A stretch of DNA of 64,000 bases, taken from Schlesneria sp. (GTDB taxonomy: Bacteria > Planctomycetota > Planctomycetia > Planctomycetales > Planctomycetaceae). Position 1 is the first letter of the stretch; each line of letters starts with the position of its first letter. The DNA is taken from positions 1 through 64,000 of the forward strand of contig JAQGHU010000046.1 in NCBI GenBank assembly GCA_028291515.1, written 5' to 3'. Positions 9,141 through 22,208 of the stretch are shown piece after piece. The notes beneath the pieces were generated by a model, which saw only the letters and a program-made list of their open reading frames with translations, made no database searches and was not told the origin of the DNA. Made by a program: the position numbers and the translations under genes.

Positions 9141-10160
9141 TCAGAACTCACCAACAACGGCGTTGTCGTTGCGCGCGGCGATTCGTTCCAAAGTCAGATA
9201 GTCCATGTTATTCGATAGGAATCGGACTGCACCGTCAGAGAAGAGCAGATGGGCGCCGCCGGTGTGTTGTGAGGTGATGCGCGTATGGCGGTAGTATGGA
9301 GGGTTGTTGCCATTCGCACCCTGCGCTGAATTGATTGGGGATCGAATGATTGTAATGTTGAGCCACCAGTCGGCGTCGCCACCAGCCCCACCAGACCAGG
9401 CACCGCCCTCCCAATTGCCCGCGCGACAGTCCTTACCGGGTTGGGTACAGGTTGGGTCCGGCCCACCTTGCTCGCCAACCATAATGGTATTGGATGTTCC
9501 GTCGGTGGCGTCAGCAATTCGAGCAGGTCGAGCCTCACCATAGGTGTTGTTCGAAGCGACGATCATGCCGTTGTAATTTGATCGGTAGTAGCCGGTCCAG
9601 CTACTGGGAGTGGGACAACAAATGCCGGTCGCGGGGTCGTCGTAACTACCGCCAATTCCGACGTAGCTGGCGACTTGGTACGTCAACGAGGCCGGAGCTC
9701 CCAAAGCAGTCGTAGCGCTGGTGGATGTAGAAGTACGAGTGGTTGGCAAGGTGCTGGAAGGGCAATTCAATCCAGCGACCCGAAGAGTACTGACGACGGC
9801 CCAGTTACGATTGGGATTGCCGTTCTGATTCGTCCAGTCCGTGCCGGCAAAGACCATCTGGTTGTAAGCCGCGCCTTGGTCGAACATCGGCAACAAGCGG
9901 ACCAGCCACGAAGCACCACGCAAGGTGCCTGTTCCACCTTCTGGTACGACATTGCCAGGCGGAAAACAGTTGGAATTGTCGTGATAGTTATGCAGAGCCA
10001 GACCAAGTTGTTTGAGATTGTTCTTGCACTGAGTTCGTCGAGCCGCTTCGCGTGCTTGCTGCACAGCCGGCAGCAACAATGCGATCAACACCGCAATGAT
10101 CGCGATCACGACCAGTAGTTCGATTAACGTGAAACCTCTAGAGCGTCGCAGACGAGCCAT
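9141..10160 (-). CDS. DUF1559 prepilin-like protein (H-x9-DG C-terminus)
   Basis: 339-aa protein with a type IV pilin-like N-terminus, [15 protein letters not shown], where a prepilin peptidase would cut before the Phe, followed by [19 protein letters not shown]. This N-terminal block is the hallmark of the large planctomycete DUF1559 family. The C-terminus has the H-x9-DG pattern in [16 protein letters not shown]. Its function is unknown; members are thought to be surface or pseudopilin proteins. ATG at 10160 is chosen because AAGGA sits 6-7 bases upstream, while the frame also opens with TTG at 10163. It lies 50 bp after the LacI-type gene and before the lipoprotein, so all three may form one transcript. 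Confidence 0.88.
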   Translation of the reverse strand: MARLRRSRGFTLIELLVVIAIIAVLIALLLPAVQQAREAARRTQCKNNLKQLGLALHNYHDNSNCFPPGNVVPEGGTGTLRGASWLVRLLPMFDQGAAYNQMVFAGTDWTNQNGNPNRNWAVVSTLRVAGLNCPSSTLPTTRTSTSTSATTALGAPASLTYQVASYVGIGGSYDDPATGICCPTPSSWTGYYRSNYNGMIVASNNTYGEARPARIADATDGTSNTIMVGEQGGPDPTCTQPGKDCRAGNWEGGAWSGGAGGDADWWLNITIIRSPINSAQGANGNNPPYYRHTRITSQHTGGAHLLFSDGAVRFLSNNMDYLTLERIAARNDNAVVGEF

Positions 10161-10210
10161 CAAAGATCCTTTTGCATGTGTGGAAGACAGAACGCGAAAT
10201 CCTTCGTGAC

Positions 10211-11290
10211 TCAGGATGTTTCCCGCGTCACAAGCTTGGTTTCAATCAAATCAACGACACCCGCTTCCGCGGTTGTTTCCAGTTGCTTTTGCAATCTGGA
10301 AATGACCTGGCTCAGTAGCTCGGGCAACTGATGACTCACTGTCGTGACGCTGGGATCGAAGACGGCCGAGAACTGCAGGTCTCCCCAACCGATGACCGAG
10401 ATCTCTGTCGGAACACGGATGCCCAGGCGGCGGAACGCTCGCAGCAATCCCACGGCGGTGAAGTCTGTATCGCACAGGACACTGTCGGCTCGCAGCTTGT
10501 CAGTGATCATCCGCGCGAGTTCATCGAACCGTCCGTAGTGTTCGGGATCGCTGACCAACCAGCCTTGTGTTTCCTGGATGATCCGAGATTCGTTGAAATT
10601 GATGCCGCATTCGGCGGCCGTAGCGTGGTAGGCGGCGATTCGGGTTTGAATCGCCTTGGACTCGAGCTCTTCCGTCACGAGCACCGGATTGGTCCGCCCG
10701 CGATCGTGAAGATGCCGCATCGAAGCTTGGGCGCCCGACACCACATTGCTGACAACACTGGTCACGCCGGGGATTTGCAGGTCACCCCCCACGGTCAGCA
10801 CCGTCGGAAGATTTTTCAGGAGCGTCGCGACGGCAGGCCACTGTGATTCATTTTCGTGAGCGAGATAGACGATGCCATCGACCCACCCCGCGCGAACGTC
10901 ACGGAGCAGTTGCTCGATGGGTTCCAGGCCGTCGGGGGCTCGTGCCGCCAGGATTCGAAAACCTTGTCGCTCGGCACATTCATGCAGCCAGGCGAGCAGT
11001 CGTTGGGCGAGGAAGTTTTTCCAGTCGTGGGCAACGACGGCGATGACGCCGCTACGTTTTCCGGCCAGTTGGCGTGCTGCAACGTTGGGACGATAGCCAA
11101 GTTCATCGGCGATCTGACGAATTCGCTCGGCGGTCTTCACGCTCACGCCAATACGGCCATTGCCGGTTCCCATCAGGACGGCAGACACGGCCATGCGTGA
11201 TACGCCCGCTCGCTCGGCAATATCCACCATTCGCACCGGGCGGGAAGAGGGGTGAGCTGAAGCCAATGGGATTTCCTTCGATATCTTCAA
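10211..11290 (-). CDS. LacI family transcriptional regulator
   Basis: 359-aa repressor. The helix-turn-helix begins at [20 protein letters not shown] (about 19-38), with the LacI-type hinge [15 protein letters not shown] and a periplasmic-binding-like effector domain from about 80 to the end; [21 protein letters not shown] is a conserved C-terminal signature. The effector is unknown, usually a sugar in this family. The start is uncertain: TTG at 11290, TTG at 11266 (better binding site) and ATG at 11230 are possible. A perfect 14-bp palindrome with a central CG lies at 11303-11316, directly in front, so autoregulation is likely. A near-identical copy sits before the DUF3472/ceramidase operon at 49.66 kb. 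Confidence 0.85.
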   Translation of the reverse strand: MKISKEIPLASAHPSSRPVRMVDIAERAGVSRMAVSAVLMGTGNGRIGVSVKTAERIRQIADELGYRPNVAARQLAGKRSGVIAVVAHDWKNFLAQRLLAWLHECAERQGFRILAARAPDGLEPIEQLLRDVRAGWVDGIVYLAHENESQWPAVATLLKNLPTVLTVGGDLQIPGVTSVVSNVVSGAQASMRHLHDRGRTNPVLVTEELESKAIQTRIAAYHATAAECGINFNESRIIQETQGWLVSDPEHYGRFDELARMITDKLRADSVLCDTDFTAVGLLRAFRRLGIRVPTEISVIGWGDLQFSAVFDPSVTTVSHQLPELLSQVISRLQKQLETTAEAGVVDLIETKLVTRETS

Positions 11291-11302
11291 AAATCTGCTT
11301 GT

Positions 11303-11316
11303 ATATCTCGAGATAT
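11303..11316. promoter_or_regulatory. Predicted LacI-family operator (copy 1)
   Basis: ATATCTCGAGATAT is a perfect 14-bp palindrome centred on CG, the usual geometry of LacI-family operators, 12 bp upstream of the regulator gene. It recurs with one mismatch at 49657-49670. Confidence 0.6.
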
Positions 11317-11541
11317 GTTGTCGACTGCAGTTTCTGCATCAAGCATGCCAATCGAGGTGTACGCCACTTCGACGCGGCCTGCAGGAGCCGCGAAGAGACG
11401 TTGTGACAACGGAGTTGCGGGCCATCCTTCGGATTGCCGCAGTGCCCAAAAGCACTCACTGCGGGAATGGCGACTGCTGTCCAAGAAGGCAACGCGTGCC
11501 TATTCGGTGAGTCGTTGAAAGTGGGGATCGTGAAGAATCAT

Positions 11542-12168
11542 TTACATTCCGAGTGCCGCGGGTGGATCGGTGACGGGATAAACATCCTCACGTGGCATGA
11601 ATATCGAGGACTTTTCCGATTGTTTGAGATTGTGGTGTTGTTCGGCCACAAATTCTGAGATGTCTTCGATCTCAATGATCCACTCACGTGCGTACTTGGT
11701 GATGGCCTCGCCGCGCAAGCCCAGTTGGATGGCTCGTCGTTCGAGTGGTTGGCCGGTGGGACTGCGATCAGGGTCCCATTGCAATCGAACGTCGGATGTC
11801 GCGACGTGTTGCTTCCAGTCTGCTTCTGATTGATAGGTGTTCGGATCAAACGACGAAGGGACCGCTGAGGCCAGCAGATCGTCGAAAGCAGTACGGCGCA
11901 ATCGGACCGCCAGCGTAACCTCTTGTCCTTCTTTTGTACCCCATCCCGATCGATACATCATCCACAGGAAGTTCGGTTTCACCCACGTCATGCGGCTCAT
12001 CTTGAATTCGCCGCCGAAGTAACCATGTTTGGCGGCGAACAGACCAATCTCGGGTCGATACGCCTGGTAGACGACCACTGATTCATCGTCGTACTGAGCC
12101 AGGATGACTCGACCCGTTTGCGGCCATCGCTGGTGCTGTGCTTCGTAGGCCTCCACGATTAGTTTCAC
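11542..12168 (-). CDS. DUF4291 family protein
   Basis: 208-aa cytoplasmic protein of the DUF4291 family. Family blocks are clear: QYDDESVVVYQAYRPEIG near residues 25-42 and MSRMTWVKPNFLWMMYRSGW near 57-76, followed by a middle part with RLRRTAFDDLL. The biochemical role of DUF4291 is not established. There is no signal peptide or membrane segment. The start appears to be GTG at 12168 because no ATG precedes the family-like region; the binding site is weak. It stands alone on the minus strand between the LacI gene and the TlpA-like gene. Confidence 0.8.
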   Translation of the reverse strand: MKLIVEAYEAQHQRWPQTGRVILAQYDDESVVVYQAYRPEIGLFAAKHGYFGGEFKMSRMTWVKPNFLWMMYRSGWGTKEGQEVTLAVRLRRTAFDDLLASAVPSSFDPNTYQSEADWKQHVATSDVRLQWDPDRSPTGQPLERRAIQLGLRGEAITKYAREWIIEIEDISEFVAEQHHNLKQSEKSSIFMPREDVYPVTDPPAALGM

Positions 12169-12253
12169 CAGTCAAGGCCTGTATCTGAAGCGGATGGGAT
12201 CGAAATGAATTTCTGCCCCGCTGACCGCATGCCTCGTGACAATAAATTGATGC

Positions 12254-13315
12254 TCAGTCCTGCTTCGCCGTGTTGGTCTCTTTGGTCTCCGCCGGCGACT
12301 CCATTAATTGACGTTCGATGATCATTTCCAACGTCTCGTGATTAATCATCCCTACCAGCATCACTTGGATCTCACCCTGGCGATTGAAGAATATCGATGT
12401 GGGGACTCCGTTCAAGCTCGGAATCTGGCCGAGGGTCTGCTCGTTAGACAATACGCACGGATAGTTGATTTCAAATTGCTTCATGGAACTCTTGATAAGT
12501 TCAATGGCGGCATCACCCGTTGCATTTTCCACGTTGAGGCCGACAATTTCGAATCCTTGATCTTTGTATTTCTTGGCCGCGGCAATCAGGTCGGGGATTT
12601 CACGACGACAGGGGGGGCACCACGTTCCCCAGATGTTCACCATCAGCAGCTTTCCCGCATACTGCTGCTTCGTGAGCGGCTGTCCTTCGGTGTCCTTGAG
12701 ATCAAAGTCGAAGTTGAAATTGTGTTTTGCTGCGAACAGACGGTTGACTCGCTCGGCCACCGCCTTCTTGTGCGCTGCTTGAATGGCTGCTTCGATGCTG
12801 GCGAAGGCCGGATTCTGACGGACATGTACTAAAGCAGGATCAGACTTGAGTTCAGCAATATCGTTCCAGCCGGCATCGATGGCTTGTCGCAACGCCTTCA
12901 AGCTCGCTTCGTCGTTCTTTTCCTGAGAAAAGGCTCGCGCTTCATTGACGAAAATGAGCTTACCAATGAATTCGAATGTAAAGTCCTTCGCCGTGGCCGG
13001 GTCGGCTTCGAGGGCCCTGCGCAGGTAGTCGGCCGCTTTCTTGGATAGCTTATAGTCATCGTCTCTGGTGTCTCGCGCATTAACGTGATTAATCCTCGCC
13101 AGTCCTAAGAGTGCCCGCGCATCCTTGGGATCATTGGCGAGTTGAGCGAGCAGATCGGCTTCTTCCTTTGCGGAATTGTAGTCGGGCTCTGCGTTTGCCG
13201 GCGCATCCGCGGTGAATTCATCTTTCGTCTGACCGGCCGTGTTTAAGGGGACCGGATTTGTTTTCTGGCAACCACTTACGAAGATCAGGCTGGCCAGCAA
13301 CGCAGCTACTCTCAT
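12254..13315 (-). CDS. TlpA-type thiol-disulfide lipoprotein with TPR-like N-terminal domain
   Basis: 353-aa lipoprotein. The leader ends in LIFVSGC, giving an acylated Cys. Residues about 50-190 are helical and repeat-like (TPR-type, e.g. ARALLGLARINHVN). The C-terminal domain is a TlpA/ResA-like thioredoxin fold with redox motif WCPPC in NIWGTWCPPCRREIPDL and the following GFEIVGLNVEN strand. It probably acts as a thiol-disulfide reductase or cytochrome-maturation-type protein outside the cytoplasm. ATG at 13315 has AGGA six bases upstream; the frame also contains GTG at 13318. The LRR lipoprotein lies upstream with only 76 bp between, so the two are likely co-transcribed. Confidence 0.82.
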   Translation of the reverse strand: MRVAALLASLIFVSGCQKTNPVPLNTAGQTKDEFTADAPANAEPDYNSAKEEADLLAQLANDPKDARALLGLARINHVNARDTRDDDYKLSKKAADYLRRALEADPATAKDFTFEFIGKLIFVNEARAFSQEKNDEASLKALRQAIDAGWNDIAELKSDPALVHVRQNPAFASIEAAIQAAHKKAVAERVNRLFAAKHNFNFDFDLKDTEGQPLTKQQYAGKLLMVNIWGTWCPPCRREIPDLIAAAKKYKDQGFEIVGLNVENATGDAAIELIKSSMKQFEINYPCVLSNEQTLGQIPSLNGVPTSIFFNRQGEIQVMLVGMINHETLEMIIERQLMESPAETKETNTAKQD

Positions 13316-13391
13316 CACTCATCCTGTGTTTCACGAGTCTAACGATGTTTAGTTGAAGGACGCTGATTCAGACATCCTCGCGCACGGTCAT

Positions 13392-14615
13392 TTAGTACCG
13401 ATTTCCCGCATAAAGCAGTTCGCACGTCGGTACCAGTTTCTTGAACTGCTGAACCCCCGCAAGTGTCACGGGAGTGTTACTCAAGTCGATGAACTTCAGC
13501 TTCTTATGTCCCTTCAAGAAGCCCAGGCCCGGGTCCAAGATGCCTGAATCTTTCGCGTTGATTGTCTCCAGACTATTCGCTGTCACCTTAATTTTGGCGA
13601 AACTTTGCCCGGTAATTCCTTTGGACCCCTCGATGTTCAGGTCCTTCAGGCTCTTCATTCCTTCTACGAATTCCACAAAATAGATATCGTTCATGCCGAC
13701 GATGTGGCTGATGTTCAGCGACTCCAAGCTTTTAATCGAATTGATGGCTCGAGCTCCAGGGAGACTGATCGGCGTCGCGGAAACCGCCAGCACCTTCAGA
13801 GACTTCAAGCCTCCCTTCGCCACGGCCTGTCCCAAACCGACTCCGCTGATACCCGACTTGTTGAGCAACACCTCTTCCAATCCAGGTGCCTTCGCCAACG
13901 CGACCAGACCCTTATCAGTCAGTCCGACGCATTCGTCCAGATGCAGCGATTTGAGTGTGCTGGCGTTGCAGACCTGATCCAGGCCCGCGTCATCCAACTC
14001 GCGCACTCGATCCAGGACCAACACTTCGATCGCGGGGAGTTTTCCGATGGCACCGAAATCCGCCGCGGTCAGGTTGCAGTTCATCAACTCCAAACGCGTC
14101 AAACCGGGTAACAATGCCAACGCTCCCAATCCAAAGTCGGTCACTCGTGTCGAATTCAGCGAGAGCGACTGCAACGAGGGGACACCTTGCAATGACGTGA
14201 GCCCTTTGTCTGTCACGCCGGTCGAGTCGAGCACCAGCGACCTCAATGCCGGCAACTTGGCGAGCATTGCCAACCCCTCATCCGTGATCGTGCTGCCACG
14301 AGCATCGATCGCGTTGACATCACCCAGTCGAGACTTCATCGAAGTGATTCTCGTTAGCGTCTGATCGTTGATCTGATTCGGCGGCAACCCCTTGAACCAA
14401 GCCAACGTCTGAGCGGGATCTTCAGCCTGGGCCACGGACGACGGATTCGGAATCGTCTTGCCTGGGGGTGCTGGCGGGGCTTGTTGAGTGGTCATCTCAT
14501 CCCACGTCGGCACCTTTCCTCCGCAACCACTGATCACAGTGCAAAGGAATAGGGCGACAACTGGCGGAAGCAGCCGAAATGGTGGAACAACCCGGCGATG
14601 ATCAACGGTGTCCAT
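13392..14615 (-). CDS. Leucine-rich-repeat lipoprotein
   Basis: 407-aa lipoprotein made mainly of leucine-rich repeats. The leader ends in the lipobox TVISGC, so it should be anchored by an acylated Cys. About ten repeats of roughly 24 residues follow, with the pattern L..L.LdstgvTDkGL..L, of the RNI/AMN1-like GALA type common in planctomycetes. It is presumably a binding scaffold; the ligand is unknown. The start is set at ATG 14615, preceded by GGAG seven bases upstream, rather than the longer open frame to 14735, which would bury the signal peptide. It lies upstream of the TlpA lipoprotein on the same strand. Confidence 0.8.
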   Translation of the reverse strand: MDTVDHRRVVPPFRLLPPVVALFLCTVISGCGGKVPTWDEMTTQQAPPAPPGKTIPNPSSVAQAEDPAQTLAWFKGLPPNQINDQTLTRITSMKSRLGDVNAIDARGSTITDEGLAMLAKLPALRSLVLDSTGVTDKGLTSLQGVPSLQSLSLNSTRVTDFGLGALALLPGLTRLELMNCNLTAADFGAIGKLPAIEVLVLDRVRELDDAGLDQVCNASTLKSLHLDECVGLTDKGLVALAKAPGLEEVLLNKSGISGVGLGQAVAKGGLKSLKVLAVSATPISLPGARAINSIKSLESLNISHIVGMNDIYFVEFVEGMKSLKDLNIEGSKGITGQSFAKIKVTANSLETINAKDSGILDPGLGFLKGHKKLKFIDLSNTPVTLAGVQQFKKLVPTCELLYAGNRY

Positions 14616-15032
14616 ACGAAATCTCCGACAACTCAGAGGTGAAAATGATGAAAAAAGTGCGGGCGAATGCCGCCGACGGACTTGAGGAGTGAACATCATT
14701 ACAAATCTGGAGCACTCTGCCAGACATAATCCCACATTCAGGGCTTCATCCTCCCGTTTATGGCTTGGAATTCATCGTCCGCAGCGAACTCGCTGTTTCG
14801 ATTTCTTGTCTCAATCTGCGTCACTCTGCGAAATCTGCGGACCCCACCCGACTCGGCTTTGTTTTCAACGCTTGTCCATCCCCCTAGAATGTTGGTTCGA
14901 CCGCTGCGGGTGCCGCCCGAGTTGATTCATCGACGGCGACTGATCCGCCATCTCGAATGCACCCGCCCGCCAAGATTCCAGACCAGTTTGATCGGGGCCC
15001 TCCCTGATCGCATTTTGCGAGATTTAGCACCG
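14616..15032. other. Divergent intergenic region (LRR lipoprotein / ileS)
   Basis: 417 bp that must carry promoters for the LRR gene (-) and ileS (+). It contains a dispersed repeat at 14811-14842. The ileS frame is open through much of it, but the deduced sequence upstream of 15033 does not look like IleRS. No T-box or other leader structure was seen. Confidence 0.4.
14811..14842 (+). repeat. Dispersed CTGCGAAATCTGCGGACC repeat, copy 1
   Basis: This element reads aatctgcgtc-actctgcgaaatctgcggacc with no gap in the DNA and reappears almost unchanged at 20958-20992. Both copies are intergenic and on the same strand. Confidence 0.6.
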
Positions 15033-18620
<3,588 letters not shown>

Positions 18621-18702
18621 CGTTCGAAAGTTGACGTGAAGAAGATGTGACACGCTTCGCGATGGCCAGGGTCGACAGCGATCCTTGCGAAATTTTATTA
18701 AA

Positions 18703-18742
18703 AGCGAAAATGCCCCGGCGATAAGTCGGGGCATTTTCGTTT
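18703..18742 (+). terminator. Rho-independent terminator after ileS
   Basis: CGAAAATGCCCC (18705-18716) pairs perfectly with GGGGCATTTTCG (18728-18739); inner bases extend the stem towards a GATAA loop. Runs of A before and T after make it likely to work in both directions. Confidence 0.85.
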
Positions 18743-18801
18743 CATGTATGGGGAGAAATCGCATCGAGCCTTGCGGCCGGGACTCAACATCAGGAGCGAT
18801 C

Positions 18802-19857
18802 ATGAATCGTCTTCGGAACAAATCAAATCGCCGAGGAATTACTCGAGTTGAGGTGATCGTCGCTCTCGTTGCCTGCCTGCTCTTGGCAATGCTGTTTGCT
18901 CCATCTGTACCTTATCAACGCCGCAGGGCGAGCGGGTTATACTGTTTGAATAACATGCGACAAGTCAGCCTGGCCCTTCAGAATTTTGCTTCCGGCAATG
19001 GCGGGCAACTCCCGGCACTGACTAGTTCATTGAAGATGGGTTCGTCGCCCGAGCAGGTGGGGCCTACGATTGGCTGGCCGATTGCATTGCTACCGGCCCT
19101 CGACAATGGAGCGTTGTTCAAACAGATCAGGCAAAACGTCGTTGTCGAATCGGGTCGGACTCGAATTGGTGATGCAGAACGGGTTGTCGTGGTGCAAACC
19201 TATACTTGCCCACAGGATCTCAATTCTCATAAGAAACCCGGGAAATTGAGCTACGTCGTTAATATTGGATTCATTTCGCAAGGGCTCTATCACGGCGACC
19301 CTGATGGCAAGCATGTCCTTGGATTGCTGGCATGGAGCGGAACGCCTGGAGACGCTAATGCAAAGGCCATTCAAGCCGCGACGGGAGTGATGTGGAACTC
19401 CGATTCGATCGTGGGGAGTTCGCTCGACTATGTTTCGGCAGGAGACGGGGCAACGTCCACGTTGCTCGTTACGGAAAATCTTCAGGCCGGTGATTGGCAC
19501 GACACCGATAGCGCACGGATTGGGTTCGGCTTCCCCGTGACCAACATCGACGGGTTGGTACCGCTGGGAAAGGGTGAGGTTTTTGAGTCGGTTGAGAAGC
19601 CACTCAATACGCAGTTCGAAGGCGGCACTTTAGCAACGAACAAGTCGCAGAATTGGCGTATTAACCACGACTTGAAGGCAAAGGTCGGAACGTTGCCTCG
19701 CCCCAGCTCGAATCATCCAGGCGGGGTCAATGTCATGATGTGCGATGGGTCTGGAAGATCCTTGAGTGACAAAATCGACCCGCATGTCTATTTGAAGTTG
19801 CTGACACCGAATGGGGCGACTTACGGCGAAGGTGAACTCCGGCAATCAGACTACTAA
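18802..19857 (+). CDS. DUF1559-like prepilin protein, tandem copy A
   Basis: 351-aa protein of the DUF1559 group, but with an altered pilin-like N-terminus. RRGITRVEVIVALVACLLLAM keeps a basic stretch, Gly, a Glu five residues later and a hydrophobic helix, where classical members have [33 protein letters not shown] replaces the usual [15 protein letters not shown]. The C-terminus retains H-x9-DG (NHPGGVNVMMCDGSGR). Function unknown. ATG at 18802 has AGGAG five bases upstream; the open frame from 18685 runs through the ileS terminator and is not used. Copy B follows after 16 bp. Confidence 0.82.
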   Translation: MNRLRNKSNRRGITRVEVIVALVACLLLAMLFAPSVPYQRRRASGLYCLNNMRQVSLALQNFASGNGGQLPALTSSLKMGSSPEQVGPTIGWPIALLPALDNGALFKQIRQNVVVESGRTRIGDAERVVVVQTYTCPQDLNSHKKPGKLSYVVNIGFISQGLYHGDPDGKHVLGLLAWSGTPGDANAKAIQAATGVMWNSDSIVGSSLDYVSAGDGATSTLLVTENLQAGDWHDTDSARIGFGFPVTNIDGLVPLGKGEVFESVEKPLNTQFEGGTLATNKSQNWRINHDLKAKVGTLPRPSSNHPGGVNVMMCDGSGRSLSDKIDPHVYLKLLTPNGATYGEGELRQSDY

Positions 19858-19873
19858 CAAGTGGGGAGTGATC

Positions 19874-20932
19874 ATGAATCGTTGCAGTCGAAACAATTCG
19901 AATCGCCGTGGGATCACTCGTGTCGATGTGATCGTTGTTTTGGGACTAGGCCTGCTGCTCTTCCTGCTATTTGCGCCGGCCGTTCGGAGCGCCCGGAGGC
20001 CCGCGCGAAAGTTACAGTGCTTGAATAATATGCGCAATGTTGCTTTGGCAATGCAGAACTATGCTTCGTCGCAGAGTGGAAAACTACCGTTCCTGAGTTC
20101 AGTGAAGGCCATTAAGAATTCAGCGGAGGAGGAGGGTGATTTCATCGAAGGCTGGCCCGTGACGCTGTTACCGGCCTTAGATTCGACCACGCTTCTGAAA
20201 GCGATTAGAAAAAACGCTGTCATCAAGTCTGGCCAAGCAACTATCGGTGACGGGGAGCGGGTCTGGTTGGATGTCTTCACTTGTCCGGAAGATGGCGATT
20301 CTCATCGGAATTCGGGTGGCCTTAGTTACGTGGTGAATTCCGGGTTCATTTCGCGATCGCTTTATCATGGCGACCCCGATCGAAAGCATATCCCGGGGTC
20401 TCTAGCTTGGATTGGCGAGCCCGGTGATGACCAGGCGATTGCGGTGCATGTCTCGACGGGCGTGTTCTGGCAGCAGAATGAGGCCTTCGGGCCCTCTCTG
20501 GAATATATCTCCACCGGCGATGGATCCTCCACGACGTTGATGGTGACTGAGAACCTCCAAGCCGGCAATTGGTACGATACTGATACCGCGAAAATAAGCT
20601 TTGGGTTCCCTGTCGAGAACTCCAATGGCAAAGTTCCGTTGGGGGTGGGGCAGACCTTTGAATCAGAAGAGAGGCCCCTCAATACCGAATTCAAAGAGGG
20701 GACGCTGATGACCGCTAAGGGGCAGGACTGGCGAGTGAATGCGGGCTTGAAAGCACAACCCGGCACGTTGCCTCGCCCGAGTTCAAATCATGCGGGTGGC
20801 GTCAATGTCATCATGTGTGATGGGTCAGGAAGGTTCCTCAACCAGAACATTGACCCGTTTGTCTATCTGAAGTTACTCACGGCAAATGGAATTCCGTATG
20901 GCGAAGGCGAACTTCAACAGAGTTCGTACTAG
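19874..20932 (+). CDS. DUF1559-like prepilin protein, tandem copy B
   Basis: 352-aa close paralogue of the preceding gene, similar over its full length, including the N-terminus RRGITRVDVIVVLGLGLLLF, LQCLNNMRNVALAMQNYAS, LSYVVNSGFISRSLYHGDPD and NHAGGVNVIMCDGSGR. It clearly arose by tandem duplication. ATG at 19874 is preceded by GGGGAG; the gap of 16 bp to copy A implies one transcript. Copies A and B differ most in the segment after the hydrophobic helix and in the middle. No lipoprotein partner follows, unlike the two classical DUF1559 cassettes in this window. Confidence 0.82.
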   Translation: MNRCSRNNSNRRGITRVDVIVVLGLGLLLFLLFAPAVRSARRPARKLQCLNNMRNVALAMQNYASSQSGKLPFLSSVKAIKNSAEEEGDFIEGWPVTLLPALDSTTLLKAIRKNAVIKSGQATIGDGERVWLDVFTCPEDGDSHRNSGGLSYVVNSGFISRSLYHGDPDRKHIPGSLAWIGEPGDDQAIAVHVSTGVFWQQNEAFGPSLEYISTGDGSSTTLMVTENLQAGNWYDTDTAKISFGFPVENSNGKVPLGVGQTFESEERPLNTEFKEGTLMTAKGQDWRVNAGLKAQPGTLPRPSSNHAGGVNVIMCDGSGRFLNQNIDPFVYLKLLTANGIPYGEGELQQSSY

Positions 20933-20957
20933 CGATCCATGGTGTTCCTCGCTTTAC

Positions 20958-21031
20958 TCCAAATCTGTGTCCATCTGCGAAATCTGCGGACCAAAAACCT
21001 TTGATCCGCAGATTGAATAGATTTCGCAGAT
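20958..21031 (+). repeat. Dispersed CTGCGAAATCTGCGGACC repeat, copy 2, with inverted arm
   Basis: 20958-20992 matches the element at 14811-14842. Here it is followed by an inverted partner: AATCTGCGGA (20981-20990) pairs with TCCGCAGATT (21005-21014), and ATCTGCGA (20973-20980) with TCGCAGAT (21024-21031). It lies between two convergent genes and could also act as a terminator. Confidence 0.6.
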
Positions 21032-21052
21032 AGTTCGCGTTGACGATCTCGC

Positions 21053-21817
21053 TTATTTAGGCGTTGGGGTCGAATCGGCTTTGGGCTTCGATGGGATCGG
21101 CGTTGGTTGAGCGTCCAATGTCGTTCCCGGGGTCGGTGGTTGAGGGACTGGATCACTATCCGCTGGAGCCAGCGTTGGTGACGTGGCCGTTGCGGGGCTG
21201 GTGATCTGTGCGTCTTCCTGCAGGTAGCTGAGAGCTACTTTCAGGGCAGCGAATTCGCGTTCCAAAGATCGCTTGCTGCCATGTGAATTGGGATGGACTC
21301 GCAGACGTTGCAGGGGACTGGCTTCTTCTTCGACGACGACATCGCCGCCACCGACTCGCAGGCCAACGAAGGGAATGTCGACGCCGACGCCAGGTCGGAC
21401 GACTGTACGGGGTTCTCCCCCAGTCGTGGTCGCAAGCTGTGAACGATCACCGGGGCCCCATTGGGCGACAAATTTTTGCAAGTCGGCAAACGCCTGGTTC
21501 ATGTCAGCGGCGCGTTGAGCCAAGGCTGCAGTTTCGACGGGGCCGGTGGCCAATGCGGCTCGCAACTCAACGGCTTGCGACCAGATGGCTTTCGCTCCCT
21601 TATAGGCTTCCGCATATCCGGGCTGCTGCTGGTGATAGCGATACATTTCCCAGCACAGCGAATTGCTCGTTGTGACGACCTCCTTCAGAAGCTGATCCAT
21701 CTGAACCGCATCGTCGACGATATCGACCGCGAATGCAGGTTTGTGTGCCCCTGCGGCGAATAAGCCTGCCATTCCCAGAACCAATGTGATCGCTGTTTTA
21801 CCAATTCGGCTTGTCAT
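21053..21817 (-). CDS. Secreted protein of unknown function
   Basis: 254-aa exported protein I do not recognise. A Sec-type signal peptide (about 1-30, ending AHKPAFAVD) is followed by a helical region with conserved-looking SLCWEMYRYHQQQPGY and AALAQRAADMNQAFADLQKFVAQWG. A middle part, PGVGVDIPFVGLRVGGGDVVV, then a helical segment and a Pro/Thr-rich tail follow. The helical part may form a coiled coil. ATG 21817 is preceded by AGGAGAAAG; the longer open frame to 22078 has no such support. It stands alone; upstream lies a 0.9-kb gene-free region with repeated motifs. Confidence 0.7.
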   Translation of the reverse strand: MTSRIGKTAITLVLGMAGLFAAGAHKPAFAVDIVDDAVQMDQLLKEVVTTSNSLCWEMYRYHQQQPGYAEAYKGAKAIWSQAVELRAALATGPVETAALAQRAADMNQAFADLQKFVAQWGPGDRSQLATTTGGEPRTVVRPGVGVDIPFVGLRVGGGDVVVEEEASPLQRLRVHPNSHGSKRSLEREFAALKVALSYLQEDAQITSPATATSPTLAPADSDPVPQPPTPGTTLDAQPTPIPSKPKADSTPTPK

Positions 21818-22208
21818 GATCTTTCTCCTGCATCGAAGTCGCACAGACTGCATGCTGAACGAGCGCTTCCACTTAGAATGGGATCGACAAGTGACACTTT
21901 CATGGCACTCGGTCCCTAAGCGGGTTGTGAACGGAGAAGATGCATTTGGCGCGCCGCCATTACGTTGTTGGCTGTTTCCTACACCGGTAAGGCACGAACA
22001 ACTCAAAGTCACCACTATCGCCATCCAAAGTCGGTAACGATTCTCAGTCCTCGCTCTGAAAAGGCCGAAAAAGCGCAATAGACTAGCTCAGGTCAGACCG
22101 GAGAGGCGAAGCCTTTATCGCGTGCTGTTGGGTGAACTGCCCGCTCGCAAAGCATCTGTCAGTAAACACGCACTTTTTTGAGGAAAAATGAGATTTTAGG
22201 GCCTGTTT

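Noticed and set aside
14616-15032. T-box or other tRNA-sensing leader before ileS
   Set aside because: No T-box sequence, specifier-like stem or terminator was seen there, and such leaders are not typical of this phylum.
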